Assembly (NCBI RefSeq): GCF_005503625.1
Contig: NZ_SCMX01000047.1
Span: forward strand, 1 to 55,355
Length of the DNA stretch: 55,355 nt
Source of the DNA: Cupriavidus sp. 2SB
Lineage (GTDB): Bacteria; Pseudomonadota; Gammaproteobacteria; Burkholderiales; Burkholderiaceae
Reading direction: 5' to 3'
Position numbers and translations under genes: made by a program. This document shows positions 37,501 through 46,000 of the stretch, piece after piece; position 1 is the first letter of the stretch, and every line of letters begins with the position of its first letter. The notes under the pieces are model-generated. The model did not search any database. It was not told where the DNA came from and was given only the letters and a program-made list of their open reading frames with translations.

Positions 37501-37773
37501 CGGGACGCGGCTTTCGAGGCGGGATTCAGCCGCTTCCGCCCCGTTGCCATGACCGCGTTGGCGATGCTGTTCGGCATGGTCCCCATGGCATTGGGCTCCA
37601 GTGGAGCCGGCGCGCAGAACGCCCCGTTGGGCCGTACGGTCATCGGCGGACTCGCCTTCGGCACGACTGCCACGCTGGTGCTTGTACCGGTGCTGTTCGC
37701 TGCGCTGCACGGCTGGATGGCAGCGCGCTCGCGCCCCGCAGCTTCTCCCAACCTTCATGAAGGCACGGCATGA
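34576..37773 (+). CDS. RND efflux pump inner-membrane subunit (AcrB/MdtBC type)
   Basis: A 1065-residue RND transporter, normal length. Helix 1 is followed by the large periplasmic loop (MPTDIFPAIDIPVVSVVWNY). The proton-relay motif is LALAVGVLVDDATVAIEN in helix 4. A second loop spans about 560-870, and GAIICVGIATANSILVIS lies in the C-terminal membrane half. The pump should extrude hydrophobic drugs, solvents or metals. The order permease, fusion protein, outer-membrane factor is inverted relative to most acrAB-type operons. It is divergent from a LysR gene and overlaps the next gene by four bases. Confidence 0.9.
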   Translation: MWIVRLALRRPYTFIVLAILLMLGGTLAVLRMPTDIFPAIDIPVVSVVWNYNGLSAQDMAQRIVTPYERSLTTDVDNIEHIESQSLAGVAVIKVFFHPGADINRAIAQATAGAQSILKQMPPGATPPLVLSYNASTVPILRLALGSTTLPEQELYDLGNSFIRTQLATVEGASVPLPYGGKVREVTVDLNVPALQARGLSPLDVVNAVNAQNLVLPGGTAKIGTLEYRVDLNGSTQTVAALNDLPVRSGPDGTIFVRDVAQVHDGYAPQTNVVRHNGLRSALLEIEKTGSASTLTVVAQIRALLPHITAGLPKSLEVQPLSDQSVFVTSAIDGVLHEALVAACLTATMILLFLGSWRATLIIAITIPLSVLAALIALAAFGQTLNIMTLGGLALAVGVLVDDATVAIENVAHHREQGKPLEQAILDGSGEIALPTLVSTMCICIVFLPMFLLSGVARYLFVPLAEAVVFAMMASYFLSRTLIPTLAHYLLRGEGRAPAATRGPAYWFDVAHKRFEAAFERVRSAYSAMLSAALAAPRRTALAFALLCAGSMTLVPFLGQDFFPAIDSGELRLHMRVRTGTRIEETARIADEVENEIRRIAGPGNVGGIVDNIGLPVSGINLTYDSSLPIGTGDAEILVSLKPGAGSSAALVERLDAALQTSFPGVSFAFLPADMVSQILNFGLPAPIDIQIVGNDVDGNRQVADSLLRNLAAVPGLADLRLQQPADQPALAIDVDRTRALQAGLTQREVAQNLLIALSGSGQTSPNFWLNPKNGVSYPVAVSVPQYAMDSLQTLSNIPVRLGVNAPQQGGAGEIGQLGSVRRYSQQGVVSHYNVQPVLDIFGAVRGRDLGGVAADVQRIVDQARPHLPAGSEIIVRGQVQTMHTSFSGLLTGLAIAIVLVYLLMVVNFQSWLDPLTIVGALPVALSGMAWILFATHTTISVPAMTGAIICVGIATANSILVISHARGLLAAGKSARDAAFEAGFSRFRPVAMTALAMLFGMVPMALGSSGAGAQNAPLGRTVIGGLAFGTTATLVLVPVLFAALHGWMAARSRPAASPNLHEGTA

Positions 37774-39011
37774 GTTCGCCCCAATCTGGCTCCGCGTCTG
37801 AACAGCCGCAGCAAGACCCTTCCGAAAGCGCGCTGGAAACGCATACCACGCCAATGCGCCGCTCCCGTGGGCGCCTGCTTGCGCTGCTTGTCATGGCACT
37901 GGCTGCTGCGGCGGCATTGACTGTCGGTCTTGTGCCACGCTTGCACGGACAGAAGGTCTTGCAGGAACGCGTTCAGGCAACGCAGATACCGATCGTCAAT
38001 GTGGTGGCGCCTCGCAATGGGGCGCAGGCTTACGATATCGTGCTTCCCGCCGACGTCCGCGCCTACGAGGACACCGCCATCCACGCACGCGTGAGCGGAT
38101 ACCTGCGCCGTTGGTACGTGGATATCGGTACGCCGGTCAAGGCAGGTCAGTTGCTTGCAGACATCGACGTGCCCGAGATTGCCGACCAGCTCCGCCAGGC
38201 ACGCGCCACCGAGGCCACGGCATCGGCCGAGTATGACCTTGCCCGGACTACCGCGCTGCGATGGAAGGCCCTGCAGGCGACGAACTCCGTAGCGCAGCAG
38301 GATACCGACCAGAAGGTTGCCGACATGAACGCCAAGGCGGCCCTCTTGAGCGCCGCGCACGCCAACACGGCCCGACTTGCGCAACTGACCAGCTTCGCGC
38401 AGATTCGCGCGCCGTTTGACGGCGTGGTCACGCAGCGCAACGTGGACACGGGGGCATTGGTGGATGCTGGAAGCGGTACGGGCCAAGGCCCCGAACTCTT
38501 CCACCTGTCGGCAGGGTCACGGCTGCGCGTCTATGCCGAGGTGCCACAGGACATCAGCGCAGCACTGGAACCCGGCACCAAGGCGTGGCTGACGTTGCCG
38601 CAATCACCCGCGAAGCGCTACCCGGCAACCGTGGCGCGCACGGCTGGCGCGATCAATCCTGTCACACGCAGCTTGCGCGTGGAACTGGACGTAGACAGCC
38701 AGGAGGTGGAAATACTGCCGGGCACCTATGCAGAGGTGCACCTCGTCATCGCCAATCCGCATGCCGGGCTGGATGTGCCGGCCAACACGCTGAGGTTCGG
38801 CAAGGATGGCGCAGCGGTCCTGATCGTCGACGATCAGGACCGGTTGGCCACACGCCGCGTAACGCTCGGTCGCGATTACGGCTCTCACGTCGAGATCCTT
38901 GCCGGACTGCAGGGAAACGAAAGACTTGTGACGAACCCTGGAGATGGACTGGTGGCTGGCGCGACTGTCCGCGTCGCATCCGCCGTCAAGGCCAAGGGAG
39001 CACCGGCATGA
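37770..39011 (+). CDS. RND membrane fusion protein (periplasmic adaptor)
   Basis: A 413-residue adaptor. An N-terminal cytoplasmic tail of about 35 residues precedes a single membrane helix (about 36-55). The barrel-sandwich hybrid domain is marked by ARVSGYLRRWYVDIGTPVKA and IRAPFDGVVTQRNVDTGALV, with an alpha-helical hairpin between them. It should bridge the permease and the outer-membrane factor. Its start and stop overlap the flanking genes by four bases. Confidence 0.9.
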   Translation: MSSPQSGSASEQPQQDPSESALETHTTPMRRSRGRLLALLVMALAAAAALTVGLVPRLHGQKVLQERVQATQIPIVNVVAPRNGAQAYDIVLPADVRAYEDTAIHARVSGYLRRWYVDIGTPVKAGQLLADIDVPEIADQLRQARATEATASAEYDLARTTALRWKALQATNSVAQQDTDQKVADMNAKAALLSAAHANTARLAQLTSFAQIRAPFDGVVTQRNVDTGALVDAGSGTGQGPELFHLSAGSRLRVYAEVPQDISAALEPGTKAWLTLPQSPAKRYPATVARTAGAINPVTRSLRVELDVDSQEVEILPGTYAEVHLVIANPHAGLDVPANTLRFGKDGAAVLIVDDQDRLATRRVTLGRDYGSHVEILAGLQGNERLVTNPGDGLVAGATVRVASAVKAKGAPA

Positions 39012-40462
39012 AGGGGGTCTCGATACTGCTGGCCTGCGTCGTGCTGGCGGGTTGCGCGTCGGCTCCGTATCACGCGCCCGACATGCCAATGCCATCCGCG
39101 TATCGCGAGGCGGGCAATACCGTCCATCAGGTCATCACGCAAGACTGGTGGAAGGCATATCAGGATGAGACGTTGAACACCCTGATCGCACGCATCGACG
39201 CCGGCAGTCCGACATTGATGAAGTCGATCGCCCTGCTGCACGATGCGCGCGCGCAGGTTGCAGCGGCGAGAGCGGATTACTTCCCTACGATAGGCGCCGG
39301 GGCTAGCGTCACAAGCACACATCTGTCTGCCAACGTGCTGGGCCATTCGCTGGCTGGACGGACTACCCCGGATCATCTGCTGGGACTAGGCGCGAGTTGG
39401 GAGCCCGACCTGTTCGGTCGCATCGGACGGAACGTGGATGCAGCGAAGGACCGCGAGCAAGCCAGTGTGGATGACGTGGCTGCGGTGCGCCTGGCCTTGC
39501 AGGCAGAAATCGCCATCGAGTACTTCGGTATTCGCTCACTCGACAGGGAAGCGGCATTGTTGCAGCGGACGATAGCCACCTATGAAGCCGTGCTGCAACT
39601 GACAGAGAACCGATATCGCGGCGGCATCACTGCGGAATCGGACGTAGATCAGGCGCGCAGCCAGTTGGAAACCACTCGAACCAAACTGGCGGACGCACAG
39701 TTGGCGCGCACACAGCTTCTTCATGCGCTGGCCACACTGGTCGGGGAGCCTGCAACGTCCTTCTCCGTACCGGACGAGAACGACCGACAGCGCTTTCAGG
39801 TTCCACCCACGCCCGATGCGGTGCCCGCCACGCTGCTGCAACGCAGGCCCGACATCGCCGCAGCAGAGCGACGCGTGGCGGCGGCCAATGCGCAGATCGG
39901 CGTGGCGCGCGCAGCGTTCTTCCCTACCCTGATGTTGAATCTCAACGGCGGCCTGGAGAGTTCCGGCCTTGCGGGTTGGCTAACCGCCCCGAGCCGCTTC
40001 TGGGCCGTGGGCCCGGCTTTGGCTGCAACGCTGTTCGACGGCGGCAAGCGTGAAGCAGGGGTGGACAGCGCGCGGGCGCAATTCGATGCCAGTGCGGCCG
40101 ACTATCGCGACACAGTCTTGAAGGCCGTGCAAGACGTGGAGGACAACTACGCCGCCCTCAGGATTCTCGCCGATGAATCCAGAAGCCAGGAGACAGCGGT
40201 GGCGGCATCGGAGCGCGCACTCCAGCAAGTGACCGAACGCTATCGTCTGGGAGCCGTTGCGTATCTCGATGTCAGTGTCGTGCAGGCCACCACGCTCGAT
40301 AACCTGCGCGCACTGGAATCCATTCATCGACGCCAGTTGGCCGCCAGCGTGTCGCTGTATCGGGCACTAGGTGGCGGTTGGACCGTGAACGACCACGGCC
40401 AGCCCAACGCGTCGAAGCGTCCAGATGCTTTGCGCCCGGTAGGACATGTAGAAACGCAATAG
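39008..40462 (+). CDS. RND outer-membrane factor lipoprotein (NodT/OprM type)
   Basis: A 484-residue outer-membrane factor, starting at the ATG at 39008 inside the stop of the adaptor gene. A lipoprotein signal ends with VLAGC (Cys16). Two TolC-like OEP repeats follow. Conserved family marks are LLGLGASWEPDLFGRIGRNV, EIAIEYFGIRSL, LLQRRPDIAAAERRVAAANA and VGVARAAFFPTL-type helices. It should form the trimeric exit duct of the pump. Confidence 0.9.
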   Translation: MKGVSILLACVVLAGCASAPYHAPDMPMPSAYREAGNTVHQVITQDWWKAYQDETLNTLIARIDAGSPTLMKSIALLHDARAQVAAARADYFPTIGAGASVTSTHLSANVLGHSLAGRTTPDHLLGLGASWEPDLFGRIGRNVDAAKDREQASVDDVAAVRLALQAEIAIEYFGIRSLDREAALLQRTIATYEAVLQLTENRYRGGITAESDVDQARSQLETTRTKLADAQLARTQLLHALATLVGEPATSFSVPDENDRQRFQVPPTPDAVPATLLQRRPDIAAAERRVAAANAQIGVARAAFFPTLMLNLNGGLESSGLAGWLTAPSRFWAVGPALAATLFDGGKREAGVDSARAQFDASAADYRDTVLKAVQDVEDNYAALRILADESRSQETAVAASERALQQVTERYRLGAVAYLDVSVVQATTLDNLRALESIHRRQLAASVSLYRALGGGWTVNDHGQPNASKRPDALRPVGHVETQ

Positions 40463-40554
40463 CAGCTATGAACGTCCGTGGGTGGCTCGCAACCACTACG
40501 GGCGCCACAATCTCGCCTCACATCGGCACCCTCAACATTCCAGATATGCGACTC

Positions 40555-40716
40555 ATGAAGGTTCTCATTGCACTGGCGTTCACCAGCTTGTCGATCTCGG
40601 CCTTCGCCGGCCCGGACTGGACAGTGATCGAGCGCGCCCGGGCAGCCGCGCGTCAGGCCAACGCCACGGCATCGCAGCCCCATGAACAGGCCACTTGCGA
40701 AAAGGGCACGCATTGA
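40555..40716 (+). CDS. Small predicted periplasmic protein
   Basis: A 53-residue protein with a signal peptide (MKVLIALAFTSLSISAFAG) and a short charged remainder of about 34 residues with one Cys. The ATG at 40546 gives three more residues. Its stop overlaps the TTG start of the MarR gene (TTGA). No family is recognised. It lies within the pump operon, so it could be an accessory periplasmic peptide of the efflux system. Confidence 0.5.
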   Translation: MKVLIALAFTSLSISAFAGPDWTVIERARAAARQANATASQPHEQATCEKGTH

Positions 40717-41189
40717 CAGATTTGCCCACAGTCCCGCGCAGCCTGATCGATGCCGGTGACTTTGACCTGAGCGGCAATATTGCCTATCTGCTCGTTCGCG
40801 CGAAGAACACGCTGTCCCAGTACGTGGAGCAGGGAGCCAGCCATATGGGATTGACGCATGCGCAGGCATGCTGCCTCATGATGCTGGCAAATGGCCACTC
40901 CACGACACCTACCGAACTCTCCCGGCGGCTGGACATCGATGCCGGCGCCGTGACGCGTCTGGTCGATCGCATGGAGCGGCGCGGCCTCATCACGCGTAGC
41001 CGCGGCGAGGCAGATCGCCGCATGGTGCATCTCACGCTGACCGATGAAGGCCATGCAATCGTCCAGAGGCTTCCGTCGGTGTTCATCGACGTCACACACA
41101 GAGGCTTTGCGGGATTCAGCCCCGAAGAGATCGCCATGTTTCGCCAAATGCTGATCCGGGTGGTGGCGAACGGCGGCGTTGCTGACTGA
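40713..41189 (+). CDS. MarR-family transcriptional regulator
   Basis: A 158-residue winged-helix regulator. I choose the TTG at 40713, preceded by AAAAGGG and overlapping the upstream stop; an upstream TTG at 40695 is less favoured. The HTH region reads STTPTELSRRLDIDAGAVTR and LVDRMERRGLITRSRGEADR, the MarR signature. It probably represses the RND operon in response to a ligand, acting alongside the divergent LysR. Confidence 0.88.
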   Translation: MTDLPTVPRSLIDAGDFDLSGNIAYLLVRAKNTLSQYVEQGASHMGLTHAQACCLMMLANGHSTTPTELSRRLDIDAGAVTRLVDRMERRGLITRSRGEADRRMVHLTLTDEGHAIVQRLPSVFIDVTHRGFAGFSPEEIAMFRQMLIRVVANGGVAD

Positions 41190-41198
41190 CTTCTTGCG

Positions 41199-41663
41199 CT
41201 ACTTTTTGGCTGATTCGCTGACCGCGGCGGCATCGTACACCACGTAGATCTTGGTATAGCCCTGGGTCTCGAATACCCCGCTCCATCCCTTCGGGATCGT
41301 CACGGATTCGCCAGCCCGAACCGTCATCGACGAGCCATCCGACGACGTCAGCTTGACGCTGCCCGAGACGAAATACAGGAACTCGTCATACGGAAAACCG
41401 GGGTTCGCAGCGATCTCTTCCCGGAACGGTCCGGACTTGTACATGCCCGTCTGAAAGGCACCATCCGCCGAGGTATAGCGCTGCGCATCCGCCGACACCG
41501 AGCCATCCGGCGCACGCTCCACCTTCACTTCCGGCTGCCTGAATATCGCACCGCCGATGTCGGCACGCGAGTCCTTGATGGGCTTGATAACCTCCGCGTG
41601 AGCCATGGAGGTAAGGATGCATGCGGCGGCCATCAGACCCGCCCGAACTAGATTGCGCTTCAC
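41199..41663 (-). CDS. Secreted cupin-domain protein
   Basis: A 154-residue protein if started at GTG (ending 41663). This gives a clean signal peptide, MKRNLVRAGLMAAACILTSM, with cleavage at AHA. A longer ATG frame to 41735 would place it internally. The mature part has a cupin domain with DEFLYFVSGSVKLTSSDGSS and VRAGESVTIPKGWSG. The DUF861-like fold suggests binding of a small molecule in the periplasm. It is convergent with the MarR gene and marks the last gene of the high-GC backbone. Confidence 0.75.
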   Translation of the reverse strand: MKRNLVRAGLMAAACILTSMAHAEVIKPIKDSRADIGGAIFRQPEVKVERAPDGSVSADAQRYTSADGAFQTGMYKSGPFREEIAANPGFPYDEFLYFVSGSVKLTSSDGSSMTVRAGESVTIPKGWSGVFETQGYTKIYVVYDAAAVSESAKK

Positions 41664-41882
41664 GGTATGTGTTTTGTAGTTTTTGGAAACTACGCAGTAT
41701 GGAAGGCAGATGCCTCGGACGCCATGGACTGGCATTCATGGCAGGCATGCCGGGCGGGCATGGGGCGAGGGATGATGATCTCTGCACGGAAACTCGACCA
41801 ATTGGAAGCAGGTGATATTCCATTTCCGCTTCAACGTCCCGGATTTCAGCGCGCCGATCCCAGCCATGGCACGTTGAATTTA

Positions 41883-42176
41883 TTAGCGCGCCTCGTGGAT
41901 TCCCACCAACTCTCCGGTCAATGCCGAATACACTAAATTGAAGTCCAACCCTTTATATGGACGAAATACGACGATTACTTCTTCCGCGCTTATTCCGTTC
42001 AACCAGAGATAGACTCCCTTCTCTAAAGATTCAATAGGTTGCGAGCTACGATTAAGCGACTTCCATTTTTCAAGACTCGGCGCAGTATTTCTCCATATTA
42101 AATTATTTTCTTTATCAGAATAACAAATTGACTTTCCGTCGCATGAAATTTCTAAGTTTTGTTTTTTCAATTTCAT
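41883..42176 (-). CDS. Small protein, candidate immunity protein
   Basis: A 97-residue acidic-to-neutral protein, rich in Lys and Asn, with visibly lower GC than the backbone. It has no signal peptide. It contains LIWRNTAPSLEKWKSLNRSS and VYLWLNGISAEEVIVVFRPY, and ends LVYSALTGELVGIHEAR. I do not recognise the family. Its size, composition and position at the end of a series of toxin/immunity modules suggest an immunity role, which is inference. Confidence 0.5.
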   Translation of the reverse strand: MKLKKQNLEISCDGKSICYSDKENNLIWRNTAPSLEKWKSLNRSSQPIESLEKGVYLWLNGISAEEVIVVFRPYKGLDFNLVYSALTGELVGIHEAR

Positions 42177-42316
42177 AGCTACGTTGCCTGTCCTTTTCTA
42201 CGCATGCAGCCCTGCCCCGGATTGCCGGAATGAGAATGGTAATAGGTACGCCTGCCATCGCCCGGCTTTTTTTGACATCGGCATTATGGAGAATGAGAGG
42301 ATGCCAAGGAAAAATT

Positions 42317-42535
42317 TCAACGTTTACAATTAGCGCGATGCAACACCCTCAGTACGAAACCTACGAATCCAATTGCGATTAGCCCCAGCATGAAGTAGAG
42401 ACAAAATAGAAATACGAGATGCAGTTGCTTCGCATCCACGTTGAATCCCAAGATCTTTGGCGACCAAGCGATGGCGTAAAGTATCCAGGGTGAGAGAATG
42501 CCTCTCGCGATAATTAGGATAGATTTAAGCTTCAT
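42317..42535 (-). CDS. Small two-helix membrane protein
   Basis: A 72-residue protein with two hydrophobic helices (about 8-28 and 38-62) and a basic tail (LHRANCKR). Family unknown. It lies between two candidate immunity genes. Small membrane proteins can serve as immunity proteins against pore-forming toxins, but nothing here proves that. Confidence 0.5.
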   Translation of the reverse strand: MKLKSILIIARGILSPWILYAIAWSPKILGFNVDAKQLHLVFLFCLYFMLGLIAIGFVGFVLRVLHRANCKR

Positions 42536-42691
42536 TTGTTAGTACCGAATACAGACGCTGCATCGACATTCGTCTGCTTCAAACAAGGAAACGCAGGGTG
42601 CGCCGCTTGCACTCCTTAGAACATTGGAGAGGATGGAGCCTGAGTCACCCGTGATAGGGAAGAGCGCGCTGGCGCAGATGGAAGTTTATTT

Positions 42692-43165
42692 TCACCAGTG
42701 CTTACCCAGGAATTCAACCTTGACTAATTCCCCGTTGTTCATATCAAAAATGAATCGGCAATCACATCTATCACCGTCGCTACCCTCTCCATACATTACG
42801 TTAGTCGGGTCTCCTTTCATGTGCTTCGGAATGCCAAGTTCGCCGTTCTGCGGAACAGAATTTTCACTGAGCTTTGGGACGGCAATACAAAATCTTCGTG
42901 TACCGTCCGGATTTAAAACGGTCCAACTCTTCAAGTCGGGAGCAGCGTAAACCAGCCCAGACATGTCGGGGACCGGTACTGGACGATTTTTATCTTCGTA
43001 TGTTATCCCTTTATAAGTCCATCGTGTCCCTACAATCTTTCTCGCACCAGTCCGAGCATAGAAGTCATCCCACCACTGCATCCTATCGCTGGCCGCTTCA
43101 CGCTCTTCCTTAGAGGAGGTTGCACCTGTGTCCCATATCTCAAGGACGCTGCATATTTTTTCCAT
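42692..43165 (-). CDS. Candidate immunity protein
   Basis: A 157-residue soluble protein. Notable stretches are ILWDT-like start (LEIWDTGATSSKEEREAASD), WWDDFYARTGARKIVGTRW and a late DRCDCRFIFDMNNGELVKVE. No recognised family. Its start lies only two bases after the stop of a toxin C-terminal fragment (43168-43410), the usual toxin-immunity spacing, so it is probably the cognate immunity gene. Confidence 0.6.
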   Translation of the reverse strand: MEKICSVLEIWDTGATSSKEEREAASDRMQWWDDFYARTGARKIVGTRWTYKGITYEDKNRPVPVPDMSGLVYAAPDLKSWTVLNPDGTRRFCIAVPKLSENSVPQNGELGIPKHMKGDPTNVMYGEGSDGDRCDCRFIFDMNNGELVKVEFLGKHW

Positions 43166-43167
43166 GA

Positions 43168-43410
43168 TTAATATCCAAGTTGCCGCGGCAGCGTAGTGGG
43201 CTTCAAATGTTCCAGGCGCTCAGCCGGAGGAATCAAAAATTGCGCGTGTAATGCGCCACCACGCAGCAGAGAATTTAGCTCTGTGAGCTGACCATTCCCT
43301 TGCCTAGTTGTATTTATCTGTGCTCCAGCAAAATTAACGTTGCTATCAAGTGAACCCAGCCAGTCGCAATAGCTGGCGCCACCGAACCAAGCACCATGAG
43401 ACCGCGCCTG
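43168..43410 (-). pseudogene. Toxin C-terminal fragment, 5' truncated
   Basis: An 80-codon open stretch with no start, ending at TAA two bases before the immunity ATG at 43165. It reads from GAWFGGASYCDWLG through QGNGQLTELNSLLRGGAL to LPRQLGY. The same frame upstream is closed by TGA at 43411-43413. The layout is that of the end of a polymorphic toxin cut off from its delivery region. Toxin activity is not recognised. Confidence 0.5.
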
Positions 43411-43526
43411 TCATTTGCCATAGATCGCGAAATAACGTCTTTGGTTGCCGGATTGCCCGGAAATCGAACCGAATGTTCCAAGATGCCCCCGCGATACCGC
43501 GCCCGACTTCTTAACCGGATTCGGCG

Positions 43527-43808
43527 TTACTGAGGCTTGCGCATTGATTCCTCGATTTCGCGTTCAAGTTCGGGCGAAATACACTCATCCATCGATAATT
43601 CTACGATCTCCTTACGACCGACTTTTGGAAGCAAGGAGCTAAGTCGATCAAATACGACTAATTCAATTAGCCCCCATTCCAATAAGCCAGATAAATATCC
43701 ATGCCACAGCAGTGCAACATTCTCCGTTGCCCCCCGCCTCGCGAGTTGACGTTTCATTCTTTCACGCAACTCGCTTTCCGTCGGATAGCCAGTCATCATT
43801 GCTGTCAT
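43527..43808 (-). CDS. Candidate immunity protein
   Basis: A 93-residue helical acidic protein. It begins MTAMMTGYPTESELRERMKR and ends ISPELEREIEESMRKPQ. Its start overlaps the stop of the upstream ORF by four bases (43805-43808), a coupling typical of toxin-immunity pairs. No family recognised. Confidence 0.6.
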   Translation of the reverse strand: MTAMMTGYPTESELRERMKRQLARRGATENVALLWHGYLSGLLEWGLIELVVFDRLSSLLPKVGRKEIVELSMDECISPELEREIEESMRKPQ

Positions 43809-44122
43809 TGTGGTAACCTCGGAACGTACACGCTTCTCTGGGAAGTGATAAGCGTAATACTCTTAATTTTTACGCCAGATTTAGAATCTGCCGAGTATGC
43901 ACGGTTCACTCCGCGCTGAGCGATATCGGGGCTCATGCTAGGTTGGTTGCGTGCATCGATAATGCTATCCGGAGACTGTCCACACCGCTCAGGCACCGTT
44001 ACCGTGAACAGATTATCCGCATTCTGGCTGATATACGCGACAGCATACCTATCACCGCTTGACCCTTTGGTCGCCCCGTCATCCACCAGACGATAGCCAT
44101 TATCGAGCAACATGTTTGCTAC
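43805..44122 (-). pseudogene. Toxin-end fragment, probably 5' truncated
   Basis: An open stretch of about 105 codons. An ATG is possible at 44113, but the frame is open only three codons further before TAG, directly after the end of the Imm49-like gene. It reads LLDNGYRLVDDGATKGSSGD and ends SQRSVYVPRLPQ. There is no signal peptide. It could be a short free-standing gene or the tail of a toxin; overlap with a downstream immunity-like gene favours a toxin tail. Confidence 0.45.
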
Positions 44123-44133
44123 CTAACGGCGAG

Positions 44134-44940
44134 TCAGATTTTTAAAAAATCAGACAGCCTTCCAATAAGACCACGGGATGACGGCACATAGTTAGGCGAG
44201 AGAAAATCGTAGACTTCAGCATAATGTTCGAGTGGAAGGATTGGCATCAATTCCATCGGCACCAAAGGATGATCAACTCCTACCCGTATACCTCGATACC
44301 AGCACAGCTTTGCCTCCAAGGCAGCCGGAAACGAGATATAGCCCTCCGTAATGGCGTCCGCATTCTGAGCATTGGCATCCTCTTTTATGCGCGCTTCCAG
44401 ATCCGGTTTGCTATTCTTGATTAGCAATGAGAAAAAGTCACTTCCTTCCGAAGCAAGCGTTCGCTCCGGCTTGCGGCCATTCTTCGCAAGCCGGCGTATC
44501 TTATCTTCCAGTGCGACGTATTCCCCTCGCAGTGCCAGCTGCCACATATGCACTCTAAATTGCGGACGAATAGGGTTCTCACACGAATCAACAAATTCCT
44601 TCGATTCAAAGTTTGCCACAGCCCTGATCATGGCAGGCGAATCAGAAAAAAGTGCAAAAAGTATCTCGTACCCGATTTCGAATCGCTGATGACTATTGAT
44701 TTCAAATTCCGCCAATTTTAGTTGGCAAGCCGTGTAGAGATGTTGTTTGAAATCATCAACGTTTCCCTCGACAAAATACCTAAAAAATCCAATTATCAAA
44801 TTATCGGCGGCAAGACTACCGTAACACGCTGACAAATCAATCTTGTCACGGTTGTGACGAATCTTCTTGACGACGTCAGACATGTGATCCATCGCAAAAT
44901 GGAGTCCGCGAAGTTTGGTTTTCAAGAGTTCATTTTCCAC
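44134..44940 (-). CDS. Imm49-like immunity protein
   Basis: A 268-residue, largely helical soluble protein. It starts from GTG (ending 44940), eight bases after the haemagglutinin remnant. The middle and end resemble the Imm49 family: HMWQLALRGEYVALEDKIRR, SDFFSLLIKNSKPDLEARIK and LCWYRGIRVGVDHPLVPMEL. Imm49 proteins protect against nuclease-type polymorphic toxins. The family call is from memory and moderate. No intact cognate toxin is next to it. Confidence 0.6.
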   Translation of the reverse strand: MENELLKTKLRGLHFAMDHMSDVVKKIRHNRDKIDLSACYGSLAADNLIIGFFRYFVEGNVDDFKQHLYTACQLKLAEFEINSHQRFEIGYEILFALFSDSPAMIRAVANFESKEFVDSCENPIRPQFRVHMWQLALRGEYVALEDKIRRLAKNGRKPERTLASEGSDFFSLLIKNSKPDLEARIKEDANAQNADAITEGYISFPAALEAKLCWYRGIRVGVDHPLVPMELMPILPLEHYAEVYDFLSPNYVPSSRGLIGRLSDFLKI

Positions 44941-44947
44941 GACAGAC

Positions 44948-45174
44948 TCACTTTAGTTTGATAATCGTCCCACTCGTCGAACTAACTCCGGGGCCCACTG
45001 ACGCCAGTTTGTCGGCCGCCAGCGAAGACAAGCCCGCCCCGACCGCACCCGCATGAGCATTGCCACCGCCCAGCCCGGCAATCTCATGCTGCGGAATCAT
45101 CGGACTGACACCGCTTGTGTCCTTTGACGTGAATGTCGAAGCTACCATCGCCCGCGAGAATCCCGGTTTACCCC
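44948..45174 (-). pseudogene. Haemagglutinin (TpsA/FhaB-like) remnant with internal deletion
   Basis: A short frame of 66 codons from ATG (45148), open a little further to the tpsB fragment. It reads FTSKDTSGVSPMIPQ then GLGGGNAHAGAVGAGLSSLA. The first is like the loop seen after the repeats in FhaB/CdiA-like proteins, and the second like their Gly/Ala-rich pretoxin region. In full proteins these lie far apart, so a deletion has joined them. It directly follows the tpsB fragment, as tpsA would. Confidence 0.6.
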
Positions 45175-45175
45175 C

Positions 45176-45820
45176 TCACGTTGGCGTAGCATCCTGACTC
45201 GCCACACGCTTCATCTGCTCCAGCCCTTGCTCAAGATCGCGCAGGTTCAGCAGTTCGCCTGGCGCCGTCGGGAAAGCAGTCTTCCACGTGCCCCACAAAT
45301 CAGGATCACTGAAACGGATATCGCCGATGACGCCGGGAATCAGCGCGAGTTTCAGCGTGCCCGATGACAGGTCTTGCTCGGGCACCAGTACGCAGGTGGT
45401 GACGTAGCCTTTCGACAGGATCGTTTGCGAGAGGCCCTTCACCAATGTTTCAACGCCCTGTTTGCCAACGCACTGGCCTTGATAGTGTTCTAGCCACTGC
45501 CTCGCAAATGCAAAGGGGTCCATCGGCAAAAAAAGTGGACGCGCCAGCCGACTGTATCCGGCGCTGACAACGGAAACTCCATGTTTCCGCGTTGACCACT
45601 TCGCACTGGAAGTCCCCACAGATCTTCCGGCGGACCTCCACTCAGCGCGCGCGATTGCCTCGGCGCGGACTGTAGGGGCATTCACCGCTGCGGCGCGTTC
45701 GCGGGCTTCCCATTGCTGGCGGTTGCGCTGGTCTTGCTCGGCGTTGGTCAGGGCGGCGGCTTGACCTGAAGGCAACGGGACCTGCGCCATCACGGATAAC
45801 GGCAAGCTTCGAGAAGCCAA
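45176..45820 (-). pseudogene. Duplicated tpsB 5' fragment with an inverted internal block
   Basis: A 214-codon frame almost identical to the first 40% of the intact tpsB at 51638-53410. Shared DNA runs 45190-45808 against 52741-53353. It keeps the signal-peptide end, the POTRA region (PMDPFAFARQWLEHYQGQCV) and stops at LEQMKRVASQD. It lacks the barrel. A block of about 90 bases (about 45554-45643) matches the reverse complement of the corresponding intact segment, so the protein order is broken there. Not functional as a transporter. Confidence 0.85.
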
Positions 45821-46000
45821 GCTTTCATTTCACAGTAACTTGTCCTGTCTTCCATCTCCAACCTCATCGACGGCGCACAATCGCACCATTATTGTCGTAA
45901 ACGCTTATTTTGATATTTATCACCAAACATTTTTATAAGCTTGGAACAGCTCGCACATGGCGATCGCTCAGTTGGGAAAGTTAAGATGTTCATGGACCAT

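Noticed and set aside
41667..41936. A plus-strand frame of 89 codons at the island border
   Set aside because: No ribosome-binding site, no recognisable motif and overlap with the ends of two minus-strand genes.
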